Source: Candidatus Lindowbacteria bacterium RIFCSPLOWO2_12_FULL_62_27 | Lineage (GTDB): Bacteria > Lindowbacteria > 2-12-FULL-62-27 | Direction: 5' to 3' | Assembly (NCBI GenBank): GCA_001784175.1 | Contig: MFPR01000004.1 | Location: forward strand, 186,001-250,000 | Length of the DNA: 64,000 nucleotides | Part shown: positions 33,703-40,899 of the stretch, piece after piece | Layout: every line of letters starts with the position of its first letter | Position numbering within the stretch: position 1 is the first letter of the stretch | Translations under genes and position numbers: made by a program | The notes under the pieces: model-generated | The model's database searches: none | What the model was told of the DNA's origin: nothing | What the model saw: the letters and a program-made list of their open reading frames with translations, nothing else

Positions 33703-35397
33703 TTGAAGCACGGATTAATCTTTTTTGCGGCGCTGGTCGCGGTGGCGCTGGTTGTCAGTCCCGCAGCTTGGGCGGATACGAAGCAAGTAGACAGCCTCAG
33801 TAACACGACCACAGATGCAGGCGCTGATATTGCTGTTGGTGCTAATGGCGATATCTACGTGAGCGCCAAAGTTAGCGCGCAGCAGTTACAAGTCCAAAAG
33901 GGCACCAATGGGGGGACGTTTACAGATTTTTTACCCGCCACTGTTGTTGATACCAACTCGACGGCGGCCAGTGTTTCTACGCAGAGAACTGCCATTGCTC
34001 TTTATGGTCCTACCGACTCACCGATCGTGGCAATCGATTCGGTTATAGCGGGGCCAGGAGGGGGCACCGACACAAGTCGCGGGATCGCCATCTATGTGAA
34101 TGACACGGGTACCTCAACCATGCGGCGGCTTACGACAGTAGATTTGCGTGGTGCTTCCCTCGAAACACAGACTCAGAGGATAACAGCATTTGACTTGCTG
34201 GCTAATGACAGTTATGTCATCCTTTGTGTCAATTATGGATCGCCAAGCAGCGCTTCTGGCTCCGTTAGGCAGGCGGACACGCTTGCGTTGTTTATCTGGC
34301 GTGTAGCTGGGAACGGAGCTGCGTTGGCGTCTCTCGAGTATACACGGTACGTGCTTGATACTGACCCCGGTTTGGGCGCCGATTTGCAGATCGCAGAAGG
34401 ACCTGCCGGGGGTCTGAAAGTTGCGACGGATACGGCGTTCAGGTTTTACGTTATGCTCAATGTGACCGAAGACACCGAGGCCAATGCTGGTGAGGGTGTT
34501 ACTATTGAAGACAGAGACACTGGTATATCTGTATATCGTGTGACGTTGGCAGATTCTTCGTCAGGAGGCCCTGGTTTATGGTCTGCCAAGTTGCGATTCA
34601 GCTCGTCCAGATACGGAGTTATTTCGGCTGGTGGCGGTGACACATTTGTTGACGCGGCCATGGCGCTGGATCAGGAAGACGCGGGTGACACGATTGATCG
34701 TGTGACCATTATTGTGTCGCCCCATACGCAGCAAAAGGGGGCAGACACGCTGTTCATCCTCGTGATTGATGATGACTCGGCATCAATCCCTCCTGCCAAT
34801 TCAAACGCTGGGGATAGTGCGGCTAATGGATCGCCATTCCAGTGGTCCGATACGTTCTCACAGCTTGATACAGGCCTTGCAAACGTGGCACAGACTGTTG
34901 CGGCGAGACCGGCGTCTCTGGCATTCAACAGATCAGGCAACGCGCTGACTCTGTACTACATTTCGAACGCCGGTAATCTCTACAAGGCGACGGCATCCCT
35001 TGACGCGACCTCGCGGGGGTACGACACTTCATTTGCAGCGTCGATCTCGTGGAGCGTGGATACCCTCAACCAAAATCTCGGATACGCGCACAACGATCCC
35101 GTTATGGACATTGCTGCTAATCTTCCGAACACTCGAAGTTATCTAGAACTGTCGCAGACCGTGGTGAATAACGTGCTTTATGTGGTCGGCCACGACAGGA
35201 CGAGCGGAAGGATTTGGTATGTGACCTCCAGCGCCGCCGCGGAGTCAAAGAAGAAAGAGAGCGCGGTGTGTTTGATGGACCGTTTGTTAGGGAAGACAGG
35301 ATTGCGGGCGGCGTTTCCAGCGCTCAAGACGTTCCGTGACACCCTCCTCGGGACGGATTTGGGCCGGAAGGCTGTCAGTCTGTATTACGGGTTCTAA
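33703..35397 (+). CDS. Secreted repeat-poor surface protein with CFI-box-like C-terminus
   Basis: 564 residues. A signal peptide (MKHGLIFFAALVAVALVVSP...AWA, cleavage near residue 24) leads into a long, mostly beta, Asp/Thr/Ser-rich region with no catalytic motif I recognise. The C-terminus has CLMDRLLGKTGLRAAF and then LKTFRDTLLGTDLGRKAVSLYY. Spacing from Cys to FRD and on to GR...YY equals that of CFI-box-type C-terminal modules, though CFIATAAYG itself is degenerate. TTG 33703 is preferred: it has a good ribosome site and precedes the signal peptide. Codon use is visibly less GC-rich than in the flanking chromosome. Its 3' end is the source of the repeats below. Confidence 0.75.
   Translation: MKHGLIFFAALVAVALVVSPAAWADTKQVDSLSNTTTDAGADIAVGANGDIYVSAKVSAQQLQVQKGTNGGTFTDFLPATVVDTNSTAASVSTQRTAIALYGPTDSPIVAIDSVIAGPGGGTDTSRGIAIYVNDTGTSTMRRLTTVDLRGASLETQTQRITAFDLLANDSYVILCVNYGSPSSASGSVRQADTLALFIWRVAGNGAALASLEYTRYVLDTDPGLGADLQIAEGPAGGLKVATDTAFRFYVMLNVTEDTEANAGEGVTIEDRDTGISVYRVTLADSSSGGPGLWSAKLRFSSSRYGVISAGGGDTFVDAAMALDQEDAGDTIDRVTIIVSPHTQQKGADTLFILVIDDDSASIPPANSNAGDSAANGSPFQWSDTFSQLDTGLANVAQTVAARPASLAFNRSGNALTLYYISNAGNLYKATASLDATSRGYDTSFAASISWSVDTLNQNLGYAHNDPVMDIAANLPNTRSYLELSQTVVNNVLYVVGHDRTSGRIWYVTSSAAAESKKKESAVCLMDRLLGKTGLRAAFPALKTFRDTLLGTDLGRKAVSLYYGF
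35261..35397 (+). repeat. C-terminal module repeat, copy A (in frame, parental)
   Basis: The 3' 137 bp of the secreted-protein gene, from GCGCGGTGTGTTTGATGGAC to TATTACGGGTTCTAA. Nine other copies lie downstream and share 60-170 bp. Only this one keeps the whole reading frame. Confidence 0.9.
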
Positions 35398-35448
35398 GTC
35401 AGTCAACCAAGTATCATCGGCGCTTCTAAACCTTTAAGAAGCCCTTTC

Positions 35449-35492
35449 AACCCTGTTGTGGCGAACCAACGCCGCAACAGGGTTTTTTATTT
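35449..35492 (+). terminator. Intrinsic terminator T1 of the secreted-protein gene
   Basis: A 15-bp stem (AACCCTGTTGTGGCG against CGCCGCAACAGGGTT, one G-U) with a 6-nt loop, then TTTTTTATTT. The preceding ~50 bp (ATCATCGGCGCTTCTAAACC) is repeated together with it at 36127, 40681, 41506 and 45119. Confidence 0.9.
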
Positions 35493-35582
35493 GGTAACTA
35501 CTCGGGAGGAACGAACCACGAATGAACACGAATGGACACGAATTGTTGTTGAAGGAGGAAGTGTACGAGGTCGTGGGATGTT

Positions 35583-35763
35583 GTCATGGTGTCATTCTTC
35601 TACTTTGCTACTTTCGAGCGCAGTGTGCTTGATGGACCGGCTGTTCGGGAAGACAGGATTGCGGGCGGTGCTTGCAGGCGCTCAAGACGTTCCGTGACAC
35701 CCTCCTCGGAACGGATTTGGGGCGGAAGGCCGTCGGTCTGTATTACCCAGGGGTTTTTATTTT
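35583..35763 (+). repeat. C-terminal module repeat, copy B
   Basis: Begins GTCATGGTGTCATTCTTC, a 40-bp leader shared by copies B, C, D, G, H and I but absent from the parental gene. A one-base insertion before CTCAAGACG breaks the frame. It ends TATTACCCAGGGG and TTTTTATTTT. Between T1 and this copy is only a half CACGAA hairpin (35513-35546). 35764-35903 shows no gene. Confidence 0.85.
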
Positions 35764-35903
35764 CGGGTCTTCCGGTTTTCCTGTGGGTAAAAGAGAGGCA
35801 TTTTATCGGGAGACGCGCCCCCTCTCCCGAACCCTCTACCCCACATTCCCCCTTCTCGAATGTCGTCAACGTCATGGATCTGGGATGAACGATGTGAGTG
35901 GTT

Positions 35904-36075
35904 TCATGGTGTCATTCTTCTACTTTGCTACTTTCGGGCGCGGTGTGTTTGATGGACCGTTTGTTCGGGAAGACAGGATTGCGGGCGGTGCTTGCAGGCG
36001 CTCAAGACGTTCCGTGACACCCTCCTCGGGACGGATTTGGGTCGGAAGGCTGTCAGTCTGTATTACGGGTTCTAA
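35904..36075 (+). repeat. C-terminal module repeat, copy C
   Basis: Same leader and same one-base insertion as copy B, but followed by GGGTTCTAA and the full terminator block, as in the parental gene. It lacks any upstream coding part of the surface protein. Confidence 0.88.
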
Positions 36076-36126
36076 GTCAGTCAACCAAGTATCATCGGCG
36101 CTTCTAAACCTTTCAGAAGCCCTTTC

Positions 36127-36171
36127 AACCCTGTTGTGGCGAACCAACGCCGCAACAGGGTTTTTTATTTT
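36127..36171 (+). terminator. Intrinsic terminator T2
   Basis: Identical in stem to T1. Its T-run (TTTTTTATTTTTT) overlaps directly into the -35 box of the hicA promoter. Confidence 0.88.
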
Positions 36172-36200
36172 TTGACAGACCGTATTTTTCTGACTATACT
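36172..36200 (+). promoter_or_regulatory. Sigma70 promoter of hicAB
   Basis: TTGACA at 36172-36177, a 17-bp spacer and TATACT at 36195-36200. The -35 box begins within the terminator's T-run. The start codon is 38 nt further on. Confidence 0.8.
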
Positions 36201-36238
36201 GATGGGGTGAGGAGGACGTGTTTTTCTAGAATAACCAC

Positions 36239-36490
36239 ATGAGCAAATATGAGAAACTTCTGTTGCGGATATTGAGTGGAACGTCGGATGCAAATATCCG
36301 TTTCGCGGCCCTGTGCCATCTTCTGAAGCGATTTGGCTTTGATGAACGAACAGAGGGGGGCCACCATGTTTTCAGAAAGGCGGGCGTAGAAGAGAAAATC
36401 AATTTGCAAAGAGATGGCAGCAAAGCAAAGCCCTATCAAGTTCGGCAGGTACGCGCCGTCATTTTGAAATACAGAATAGGAGACGAGTAG
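36239..36490 (+). CDS. hicA: HicA-family mRNA interferase toxin
   Basis: 83 residues: ALCHLLKRFGFDERTEGGHHVFRK, with the HicA dsRBD-like fold and conserved GGHHxF histidine, then PYQVRQVRAVILKY. HicA cleaves mRNA and is blocked by HicB, encoded 2 bp downstream. The toxin-first order is normal for hicAB. Confidence 0.88.
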   Translation: MSKYEKLLLRILSGTSDANIRFAALCHLLKRFGFDERTEGGHHVFRKAGVEEKINLQRDGSKAKPYQVRQVRAVILKYRIGDE

Positions 36491-36492
36491 AT

Positions 36493-36705
36493 ATGGAACG
36501 CTATGAGATCATTATTTTTTGGAGCGACGAAGATCGTGCATTTGTCGCGGATGTCCCGGAGCTTCCCGGATGCATGGCGCACGGCAGCACGTATGAAGAT
36601 GCCTTGAGAAACGCGCGCAAGGCAATCAAACTGTGGCTAAAAACGGCCAGGGAATTCAATGATCCCATCCCTGTACCGAAGGGCCGGCGCCTCGTTCTTG
36701 CGTAG
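36493..36705 (+). CDS. hicB: HicB-family antitoxin
   Basis: 70 residues: the partial RNase-H-like fold YEIIIFWSDEDRAFVADVPE, then LPGCMAHGSTYEDALRNARKAI, the HicB signature. The short form lacks a DNA-binding tail. It neutralises the HicA encoded just upstream. Confidence 0.9.
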   Translation: MERYEIIIFWSDEDRAFVADVPELPGCMAHGSTYEDALRNARKAIKLWLKTAREFNDPIPVPKGRRLVLA

Positions 36706-36828
36706 CCGGCCCCGAGTCCCGGTCGACGGCTGTTCGGCAAGGCGAGGAGATCGATGATCGGGGTCGGGCGTACGTTTATTCGTTAATGCTTATCGGGTTG
36801 AGACACCACATCCGTCTTTACCCGAAAT

Positions 36829-36903
36829 GGATAGCCACAAAAGGCACAAAAGTCACAGAAAACATTAAAAATTTTGTGCCTTCTGTGCTTTTTGTGGCTA
36901 AAA
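36829..36903. repeat. Word hairpin of the GCCACAAAA type
   Basis: AGCCACAAAAGGCACAAAAG faces GTGCCTTCTGTGCTTTTTGT with an AT-rich centre. It is the only feature between hicB and copy D (36706-36982). Confidence 0.85.
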
Positions 36904-36982
36904 TGCGGTGCAGGTGTGTCAACCCGATATGCATTTATTCGTTTTCTGTTGGTCCAACCATGCCTGTAAGACTTTGAGGGGT

Positions 36983-37164
36983 TGTCATGGTGTCATTCTT
37001 CTACTTTGCTACTTTCGAGCGCAGTGTGCTTGATGGACCGGCTGTTCGGGAAGACAGGATTGCGGGCGGTGCTTGCAGGCGCTCAAGACGTTCCGTGACA
37101 CCCTCCTCGGAACGGATTTGGGGCGGAAGGCCGTCGGTCTGTATTACCCAGGGGTTTTTATTTT
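36983..37164 (+). repeat. C-terminal module repeat, copy D
   Basis: Almost identical to copy B over its full length, including the CCAGGGGTTTTTATTTT end. Here that end runs straight into the promoter of the DUF433 gene. Confidence 0.88.
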
Positions 37165-37165
37165 C

Positions 37166-37194
37166 TTGACATCTCCCTGTGGCCGTCGTACATT
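37166..37194 (+). promoter_or_regulatory. Sigma70 promoter, leaderless start
   Basis: TTGACA (37166-37171), 17-bp spacer, TACATT (37189-37194). The ATG follows after only 6 nt, so transcription should begin at or next to the start codon. Confidence 0.78.
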
Positions 37195-37200
37195 TTCTAC

Positions 37201-37434
37201 ATGAAACTTCTGACAGGCAGGATTACGGTCGATTCAAAGACGGTTGGCGGGAAACCGTTTTTCAGAGGCACGCGTATTCCGGTTTATGTTGTGCTGGAGA
37301 TGCTTGCCAACCGGGAAAGGTCAGAAGATATTTTCAGAGCATATCCCAATCTGACGGAAGACGACCTTCGAGACGCATTGATTTATGCCCGTAATCTTGC
37401 CGAGGTTCCCGCCGCCCCCCCTGCCGCCGCTTGA
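37201..37434 (+). CDS. DUF433 antitoxin-like protein
   Basis: 77 residues: GRITVDSKTVGGKPFFRGTRIPVYVVLEML, the DUF433 winged-helix signature, then ENLTEDDL-like AYPNLTEDDLRDALIYA. DUF433 proteins usually pair with DUF5615 PIN-like toxins, as here. The start is predicted leaderless. Its stop overlaps the toxin's TTG (TTGA). Confidence 0.9.
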   Translation: MKLLTGRITVDSKTVGGKPFFRGTRIPVYVVLEMLANRERSEDIFRAYPNLTEDDLRDALIYARNLAEVPAAPPAAA

Positions 37435-37805
37435 AAATCCTGATCGACAACAACCTCCCTTTCTGGTGGGCAGCGAAGCTGAGGAAGGACGGTCTCGAAG
37501 CGTCACATGTCATTGACTGTGGATTGGCCGATCGACCGGATGACGATGTCCGTCAGGCCTTCAAATCCGAACCGATTCTTCTGATTTCTCGCGATTCCGA
37601 TTTCTGGAATGACTGTCCGGCCGGTTGGTCATTGATCTGGGTCTGTATCCATAACCCCCGCCTGGCCGATCTTCAATCCCGGATATACGACACCATCCGT
37701 CAAGCCATCCGCAACGCCAAGCCCGGCGTACGATGTCTGGTCACGGACGACGGCATCATCCGATTCGGGGAAGGCGCTGTTTCCGGCGCTCAAGACGTTC
37801 CGTGA
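37431..37805 (+). CDS. DUF5615 PIN-like toxin with repeat-derived C-terminus
   Basis: 124 residues from TTG. ILIDNNLPFWWAAKL opens the PIN-like fold (first acidic residue D5), and LLISRDSDFWNDCP follows with the later acid pair. Such proteins are putative RNases partnered with DUF433. The last ~10 residues (GAVSGAQDVP) are translated from copy E of the C-terminal module, which has replaced the natural stop. Confidence 0.82.
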   Translation: MKILIDNNLPFWWAAKLRKDGLEASHVIDCGLADRPDDDVRQAFKSEPILLISRDSDFWNDCPAGWSLIWVCIHNPRLADLQSRIYDTIRQAIRNAKPGVRCLVTDDGIIRFGEGAVSGAQDVP

Positions 37806-37842
37806 CACTCGCTCCTCGGAACGGATTTGGGGCGGAAGGCCG
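37776..37842 (+). repeat. C-terminal module repeat, copy E (partial)
   Basis: About 65 bp matching the middle of the module (TTTCCGGCGCTCAAGACG to GGCGGAAGGCCG), fused to the DUF5615 gene. Confidence 0.8.
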
Positions 37843-37856
37843 GGGGAAAACATTGG

Positions 37857-37958
37857 CCACAAACGAACACGAACGATCACGAACAGACACGAAAAAACAT
37901 TCTTCCCATGTAAAAATGTTCGAGTTCGTTCGTGTTCCATGTTCGTTTCCGTTCGTGG
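37857..37958. repeat. CACGAA-word inverted-repeat hairpin
   Basis: Very close to the copy at 8487-8587, including the centre AACATTCTTCCCATG. The shared spacing shows that the two come from one recent source 29 kb apart. Confidence 0.88.
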
Positions 37959-38020
37959 AATATGTTGAATGGTTCTCCTCCCCCTTCTACCGACCCCTTA
38001 CCGGGCAACCGGATTTTTTA

Positions 38021-38049
38021 TTGACAGTCCCTTGGACGTGGGATAGAAT
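38021..38049 (+). promoter_or_regulatory. Sigma70 promoter of tiny membrane pair 2, leaderless start
   Basis: TTGACA (38021-38026), 17-bp spacer, TAGAAT (38044-38049), then 6 nt to the GTG. CCGGGCAACCGG and TTTTTTA, a weak terminator-like run, lie directly upstream. Confidence 0.78.
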
Positions 38050-38055
38050 TTCAGT

Positions 38056-38238
38056 GTGAGATTGACGGAGAAGCAGCATTCAAATGCGGCAAAGATTATG
38101 ATCAACATAGGAACGATTTGGTTTGCCACCGGAGTTATCGGCGGCGCTTTTAAAACGCCTTTTTCACCAACAGAATTTTGGTCTGGTATCGTCGTATCCC
38201 TGCTCTGTTTTCTCGGAGCGATCCTGATGGAGAGGTGA
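38056..38238 (+). CDS. Small two-helix membrane protein (pair 2, first gene)
   Basis: 60 residues from GTG: two hydrophobic segments (about 13-31 and 41-57), ending LLCFLGAILMER. Same size and topology as the first genes of pairs 1 and 5. Predicted leaderless. Function unknown; candidates include holin-like or stress membrane peptides. Confidence 0.65.
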   Translation: MRLTEKQHSNAAKIMINIGTIWFATGVIGGAFKTPFSPTEFWSGIVVSLLCFLGAILMER

Positions 38239-38245
38239 TCGAATC

Positions 38246-38347
38246 ATGACCCCATTAATATTGATGTCTTTAACGACCGCCATCGTGGTCACCCTATTTG
38301 TCTCTTGGGTGCTCATTTCCGACCATAGGCCTAAAAAACCCCAGTGA
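38246..38347 (+). CDS. Tiny single-helix membrane protein (pair 2, second gene)
   Basis: 33 residues: MTPLILMSLTTAIVVTLFVS, one membrane helix, then the tail HRPKKPQ. It starts 7 bp after the first gene. No ribosome site better than GTGATCG is seen. Recurrence of the pair supports it. Confidence 0.55.
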   Translation: MTPLILMSLTTAIVVTLFVSWVLISDHRPKKPQ

Positions 38348-38365
38348 CAACGGACAACGAGCGGC

Positions 38366-38456
38366 GCCGTCGCGGAGTCGAAGAAGAAAGACAGCGTGGT
38401 GTGTTTGATGGACCGGCTGTTCGGGAAGACGAGTTTGCGGGCGGCGTTTCCGGTTA
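38366..38456 (+). repeat. C-terminal module repeat, copy F (partial)
   Basis: Keeps the parental upstream part (GCGGAGTCGAAGAAGAAAGA) and CLMDRLFGKT in frame, then breaks off after GCGTTTCCGG. It is therefore related to the parental gene rather than to the B/C/D type. Confidence 0.8.
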
Positions 38457-38460
38457 ATCG

Positions 38461-38505
38461 GTATCATGTGTCATGGTCATGGTCATGTGTCATGTGTCAT
38501 GGTGT
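38461..38505. repeat. Tandem GTCATG words
   Basis: ATGTGTCATGGTCATGGTC and further GTCATG/TGTCATG words lead directly into the GTCATGGTGTCATTC leader of copy G. This may be how the shared leader of the module copies arose. Confidence 0.6.
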
Positions 38506-38671
38506 CATTCTTCTACTTTGCTACTTTCGGGCGCAGTGTGCTTGATGGACTGGCTGTTCGGAGAGACGACTTTTGCGGGCGATGTTTCCGGCGCTCAAGA
38601 CGTTCCGTGACACTCGCTCCTCGGGACGGATTTGGGTCGGAAGGCTGTCAGTCTGTATTACTGGTTCCAAT
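38496..38671 (+). repeat. C-terminal module repeat, copy G
   Basis: Full-length copy with small indels, ending CAGTCTGTATTACTGGTTCC. It abuts the 3' end of a VapC antitoxin gene on the other strand. Confidence 0.85.
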
Positions 38672-38702
38672 GCTGAAGATTCGGCCGCGGCGGACCCGCC
38701 CT

Positions 38703-38876
38703 TCACGCGCGCGCGGCGGCATTCCGGGAGATGATCTTCCTCTTTGGGCGCCGGACACGGTACCGACTTTCGAGTCCTTTCAAATACTCGACAATCTTGA
38801 CGGGGTCATGCCCATATTCCCGTGAAATGACGCTTCGAATGCGCCGGATGGCGCCGATGACCGGATCTGTTTTCAT
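38703..38876 (-). CDS. VapC-associated antitoxin, GHDP type
   Basis: 57 residues: IRRIRSVISREYGHDPVKIVEYLKGLESR. The same pattern, R.IS..(Y/F)GHDP.K..E.L..LE, occurs in the antitoxin at 40726. Small, helical, probably binds the PIN protein with its C-terminus. It overlaps the toxin stop (ATGA), so the toxin comes first. Confidence 0.75.
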   Translation of the reverse strand: MKTDPVIGAIRRIRSVISREYGHDPVKIVEYLKGLESRYRVRRPKRKIISRNAAARA

Positions 38877-39358
38877 GGCATCTCCTCCTTTCCTGACATC
38901 AATTCCAGCGGCGTAACCAACTCCGAGACATCCAATCCCAGAATCGTATTCACGGCTCGAATGTGCGCAAACTTGCGGGCATTGGCCAGATGCTGACAAT
39001 TCAACGTAAGCAAGTAATCGCAGCGATGGAATGACGCAACCGCCAAATGAAGCGCATCCCCTGCGGGATCCACGGGCATCACGCGCCGCGCGATGTAAAC
39101 TCGGGTAATGTCGGCAATTTCGTCCGTCAGTTCCAATATCTCGACGGAATTCATAAGACGCATTGCCCGGGTACGGTTCGGCCAGTTCCCGCGTTCGAGT
39201 TCGGCCCATACGGCCACACTGGTCACAAGTTCGAACTGGTGACGATTCTCATGCCACCATTTTCTTGTCCAGAGCCGCCGCGCCATCATTTCCGGCTGCG
39301 GCCGGGTATCAAAGTAAAAGCTGGGTATGGACGTTTCAATGTACACGCGCCTTTTCAC
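38873..39358 (-). CDS. VapC-like PIN-domain toxin 1
   Basis: 161 residues. YIETSIPSFYFDTR opens the PIN fold (E8 in the usual first-acid position), followed by AVWAELERGNW, GDALHLAVASFHRCDYLLTLN with the later acidic residues, and CQHLAN. A ribonuclease fold. It shares its plan and much sequence with VapC 2 at 40889. Confidence 0.88.
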   Translation of the reverse strand: MKRRVYIETSIPSFYFDTRPQPEMMARRLWTRKWWHENRHQFELVTSVAVWAELERGNWPNRTRAMRLMNSVEILELTDEIADITRVYIARRVMPVDPAGDALHLAVASFHRCDYLLTLNCQHLANARKFAHIRAVNTILGLDVSELVTPLELMSGKEEMP

Positions 39359-39504
39359 ATCGACAGCCTACCACAGCATACCGCCAAAAACAAAAACCGC
39401 CCACAGCGATTCCGCAAATAAAGAATCCGAAGTGATCCAAGTCCTACAAAGATAGGCCAAAACAGGAAAAGCGAGGTTGTCCCCCGTTTAGTTGAAAATG
39501 AAGA

Positions 39505-39571
39505 GGCGGTTCTCCCCTCCCGGATGTTAATCTGGGAGTGCAGATTTTCAAAAACAGAAAGGAGAACCGCC
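39505..39571 (+). promoter_or_regulatory. Inverted repeat covering a ribosome-binding site
   Basis: GGCGGTTCTCC (39505-39515) is repeated inverted as GGAGAACCGCC (39561-39571), ending at the ATG of the next frame. The right arm contains its AAAGGAG ribosome site, so a folded RNA would hide it. The rest of 39359-39504 shows no gene. Confidence 0.55.
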
Positions 39572-39817
39572 ATGAAGAGAAAGTACCAGAGGATTCAGAC
39601 GAAAAGCAACGAGGACATGATGTTGCCTGCGGGGGTCAAGCTGGACGACATCATCGACGGAGTTTGGTCATGGTGTCATTCTTCTACTTTGCTACTTTCG
39701 GGGGCGGTGTGTTTGATGGACCGGCTGTTCGGGAAGACAGGTTTGCGGGCGGCGTTTCCGGCGTTCAAGACGTTCCGTGACACTCGCTCCTTGGGACGGA
39801 TTTGGAGCGGAAGCTGA
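39572..39817 (+). CDS. Short reading frame fused to C-terminal module copy H
   Basis: 81 residues. The first 30 (MKRKYQRIQTKSNEDMMLPA...) match nothing I know. Then the frame enters the module leader and reads it in the parental frame: LLLSGAVCLMDRLFGKTGLR, AAFPAFKTFRDT, before indels divert it. Good ribosome site. It is probably a gene broken by the repeat, or a new fusion. Confidence 0.45.
   Translation: MKRKYQRIQTKSNEDMMLPAGVKLDDIIDGVWSWCHSSTLLLSGAVCLMDRLFGKTGLRAAFPAFKTFRDTRSLGRIWSGS
39666..39816 (+). repeat. C-terminal module repeat, copy H
   Basis: Leader plus module in the parental frame as far as FRDT, then a two-base insertion (CACTCGCTCC). It ends GAGCGGAAGCTGAAGCC at the hicA start. 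Confidence 0.85.
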
Positions 39818-39823
39818 AGCCAA

Positions 39824-40019
39824 ATGAAGGTACGGGATATAATCAAGAAAATTGGGGCCGATGGCTGGTACTTGGTCGAGACGAAAGGCAGCCATCAACA
39901 GTACAAGCACCCGTCCAAACCGGGGCGGGTCACCGTTGCCGGACATCCCGGCGGATGATCTGGCGCCTGGAACGCTCAACAGCATTTTAAAGCAGGCGGC
40001 CCTCAAGGAGGCAAAATAG
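39824..40019 (+). pseudogene. hicA with a +1 frameshift
   Basis: The frame reads MKVRDIIKKIGADGWYLVET, then KGSHQQYKHPSKPGRVTVAG, a typical HicA. It stops at TGA after HPGG. One extra base near 39951 separates it from the natural end DDLAPGTLNSILKQAALKEA, which reaches TAG 40019 just before hicB. The toxin is inactive unless this is a sequence error. Confidence 0.82.
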
Positions 40020-40020
40020 G

Positions 40021-40236
40021 ATGTACCGATTCTTGATTGTCATCGAAAAAGCAAACGGAAACTACTCGGCGTACTCTCCCGATCTGGCCAGCTGCATCGC
40101 GACAGGTCGCACGCGCGAAGAGGCCGAGCGCAATATGCACGGGGCGATTGAAATGCATATCAAGGGACTCCGGGAGGACAATCTCCCGATCCCCGAATCC
40201 TCCTCCTTCGCCGAATACGTGGCCGTCGGTTTTTGA
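40021..40236 (+). CDS. hicB: HicB-family antitoxin, copy 1
   Basis: 71 residues: MYRFLIVIEKANGNYSAYSP, then LASCIATGRTREEAERNMHGAIEMH. GGAGG lies at the very end of hicA. It is nearly the same protein as the orphan HicB at 45192, differing at only a few residues, so one is a recent duplicate. Confidence 0.9.
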   Translation: MYRFLIVIEKANGNYSAYSPDLASCIATGRTREEAERNMHGAIEMHIKGLREDNLPIPESSSFAEYVAVGF

Positions 40237-40257
40237 CCGAGAACGTGTGAATAAATC

Positions 40258-40352
40258 CTTTATCCACGAAGTGGCACGAAGGAGCATCGGACGACAGAAG
40301 GCGGAAACCATTGGCCACGAACGGCACGAACGATCACGAACAGACACGAAAG
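40258..40352. repeat. Two left halves of CACGAA-word hairpins
   Basis: TCCACGAAGTGGCACGAAGG and then GGCCACGAACGGCACGAACG, each without a full right arm. They resemble the left arms at 27003 and 37857 and lie in tandem, separated by AGGCGGAAACC. Confidence 0.75.
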
Positions 40353-40426
40353 AACAAATTTCCCGGTTCAGTGACGGAAACGGAACTCGATACCTGCAGG
40401 ACGTCCTGGGTGTAACCATCGCCAGC

Positions 40427-40483
40427 ATGGCGCTGGTATCAGGATTTATCTTGACGAAGAGGCTGAACGGCGATAAACTATGA
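40427..40483 (+). pseudogene. 3' remnant of a pair-type first gene (pair 3)
   Basis: The frame ends VTIASMALVSGFILTKRLNG, then DKL and stop. The same ending, LTxxLNGDK, occurs in pair 4. Only the second membrane helix remains. It overlaps the next gene as ATGA. Confidence 0.5.
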
Positions 40484-40593
40484 GCGAAATGAACAATGTG
40501 AATTTCGGGTTTCTGCTTTTGTATATCGTCACCATCGGGTGGACGCTGTTTGCGTGGTGGGCTTCAGGCAAGTATAAGCCATCAGAAAAGTAG
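40480..40593 (+). CDS. Tiny single-helix membrane protein (pair 3, second gene)
   Basis: 37 residues: MSEMNNVNFGFLLLYIVTIG, one membrane helix, then SGKYKPSEK. NxGFLLLY is shared with pair 4 (EYGFLLMY) and pair 5 (GNGLLLFY), which supports a common family. Confidence 0.58.
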   Translation: MSEMNNVNFGFLLLYIVTIGWTLFAWWASGKYKPSEK

Positions 40594-40680
40594 GCGTCCA
40601 CCTGCGGGACCACCCTCCATCGGCCGGAAGGCTGACAAATTCGGATCATCGGCGCTTCTAAACCTTTAAGAAGCCCTATC

Positions 40681-40723
40681 AACCCTGTTGTGGCGAACCA
40701 ACGCCGCAACAGGGTTTTTTTTT
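40681..40723 (+). terminator. Intrinsic terminator T3
   Basis: The same 15-bp stem as T1 followed by nine T. The conserved block before it (ATCATCGGCGCTTCTAAACC) is present, but no C-terminal module precedes it here. Confidence 0.88.
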
Positions 40724-40725
40724 CA

Positions 40726-40899
40726 TTATTTTGTCCCGCCGACCGGTCCGGCCGGCGAAGGCTCTTTGTAAATCCGTTCAGGATGCCTTTGTTCAAGTTG
40801 GCGCAGATGCTCGATCATTTTAAGCGGGTCGTGCCCAAACTGCGCAGAAATTTTTCTCCGGGCTTCTCTCACTTTCTCGACCCCTGGATCATCTTTCAT
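40726..40899 (-). CDS. VapC-associated antitoxin, GHDP type (module 2)
   Basis: 57 residues: VEKVREARRKISAQFGHDPL, then KMIEHLRQLEQRHPERI. It is clearly related to the antitoxin at 38703. GAGGAGGA lies 5 nt before the ATG. It overlaps the toxin gene's end by 11 bp. Its stop lies directly beyond T3. Confidence 0.78.
   Translation of the reverse strand: MKDDPGVEKVREARRKISAQFGHDPLKMIEHLRQLEQRHPERIYKEPSPAGPVGGTK

Noticed and set aside
33703-35397. PEP-CTERM surface protein
   Set aside because: The C-terminus lacks the PEP motif, membrane helix and basic end; the Cys...FRD...GR..YY spacing fits a CFI-box-type end better.
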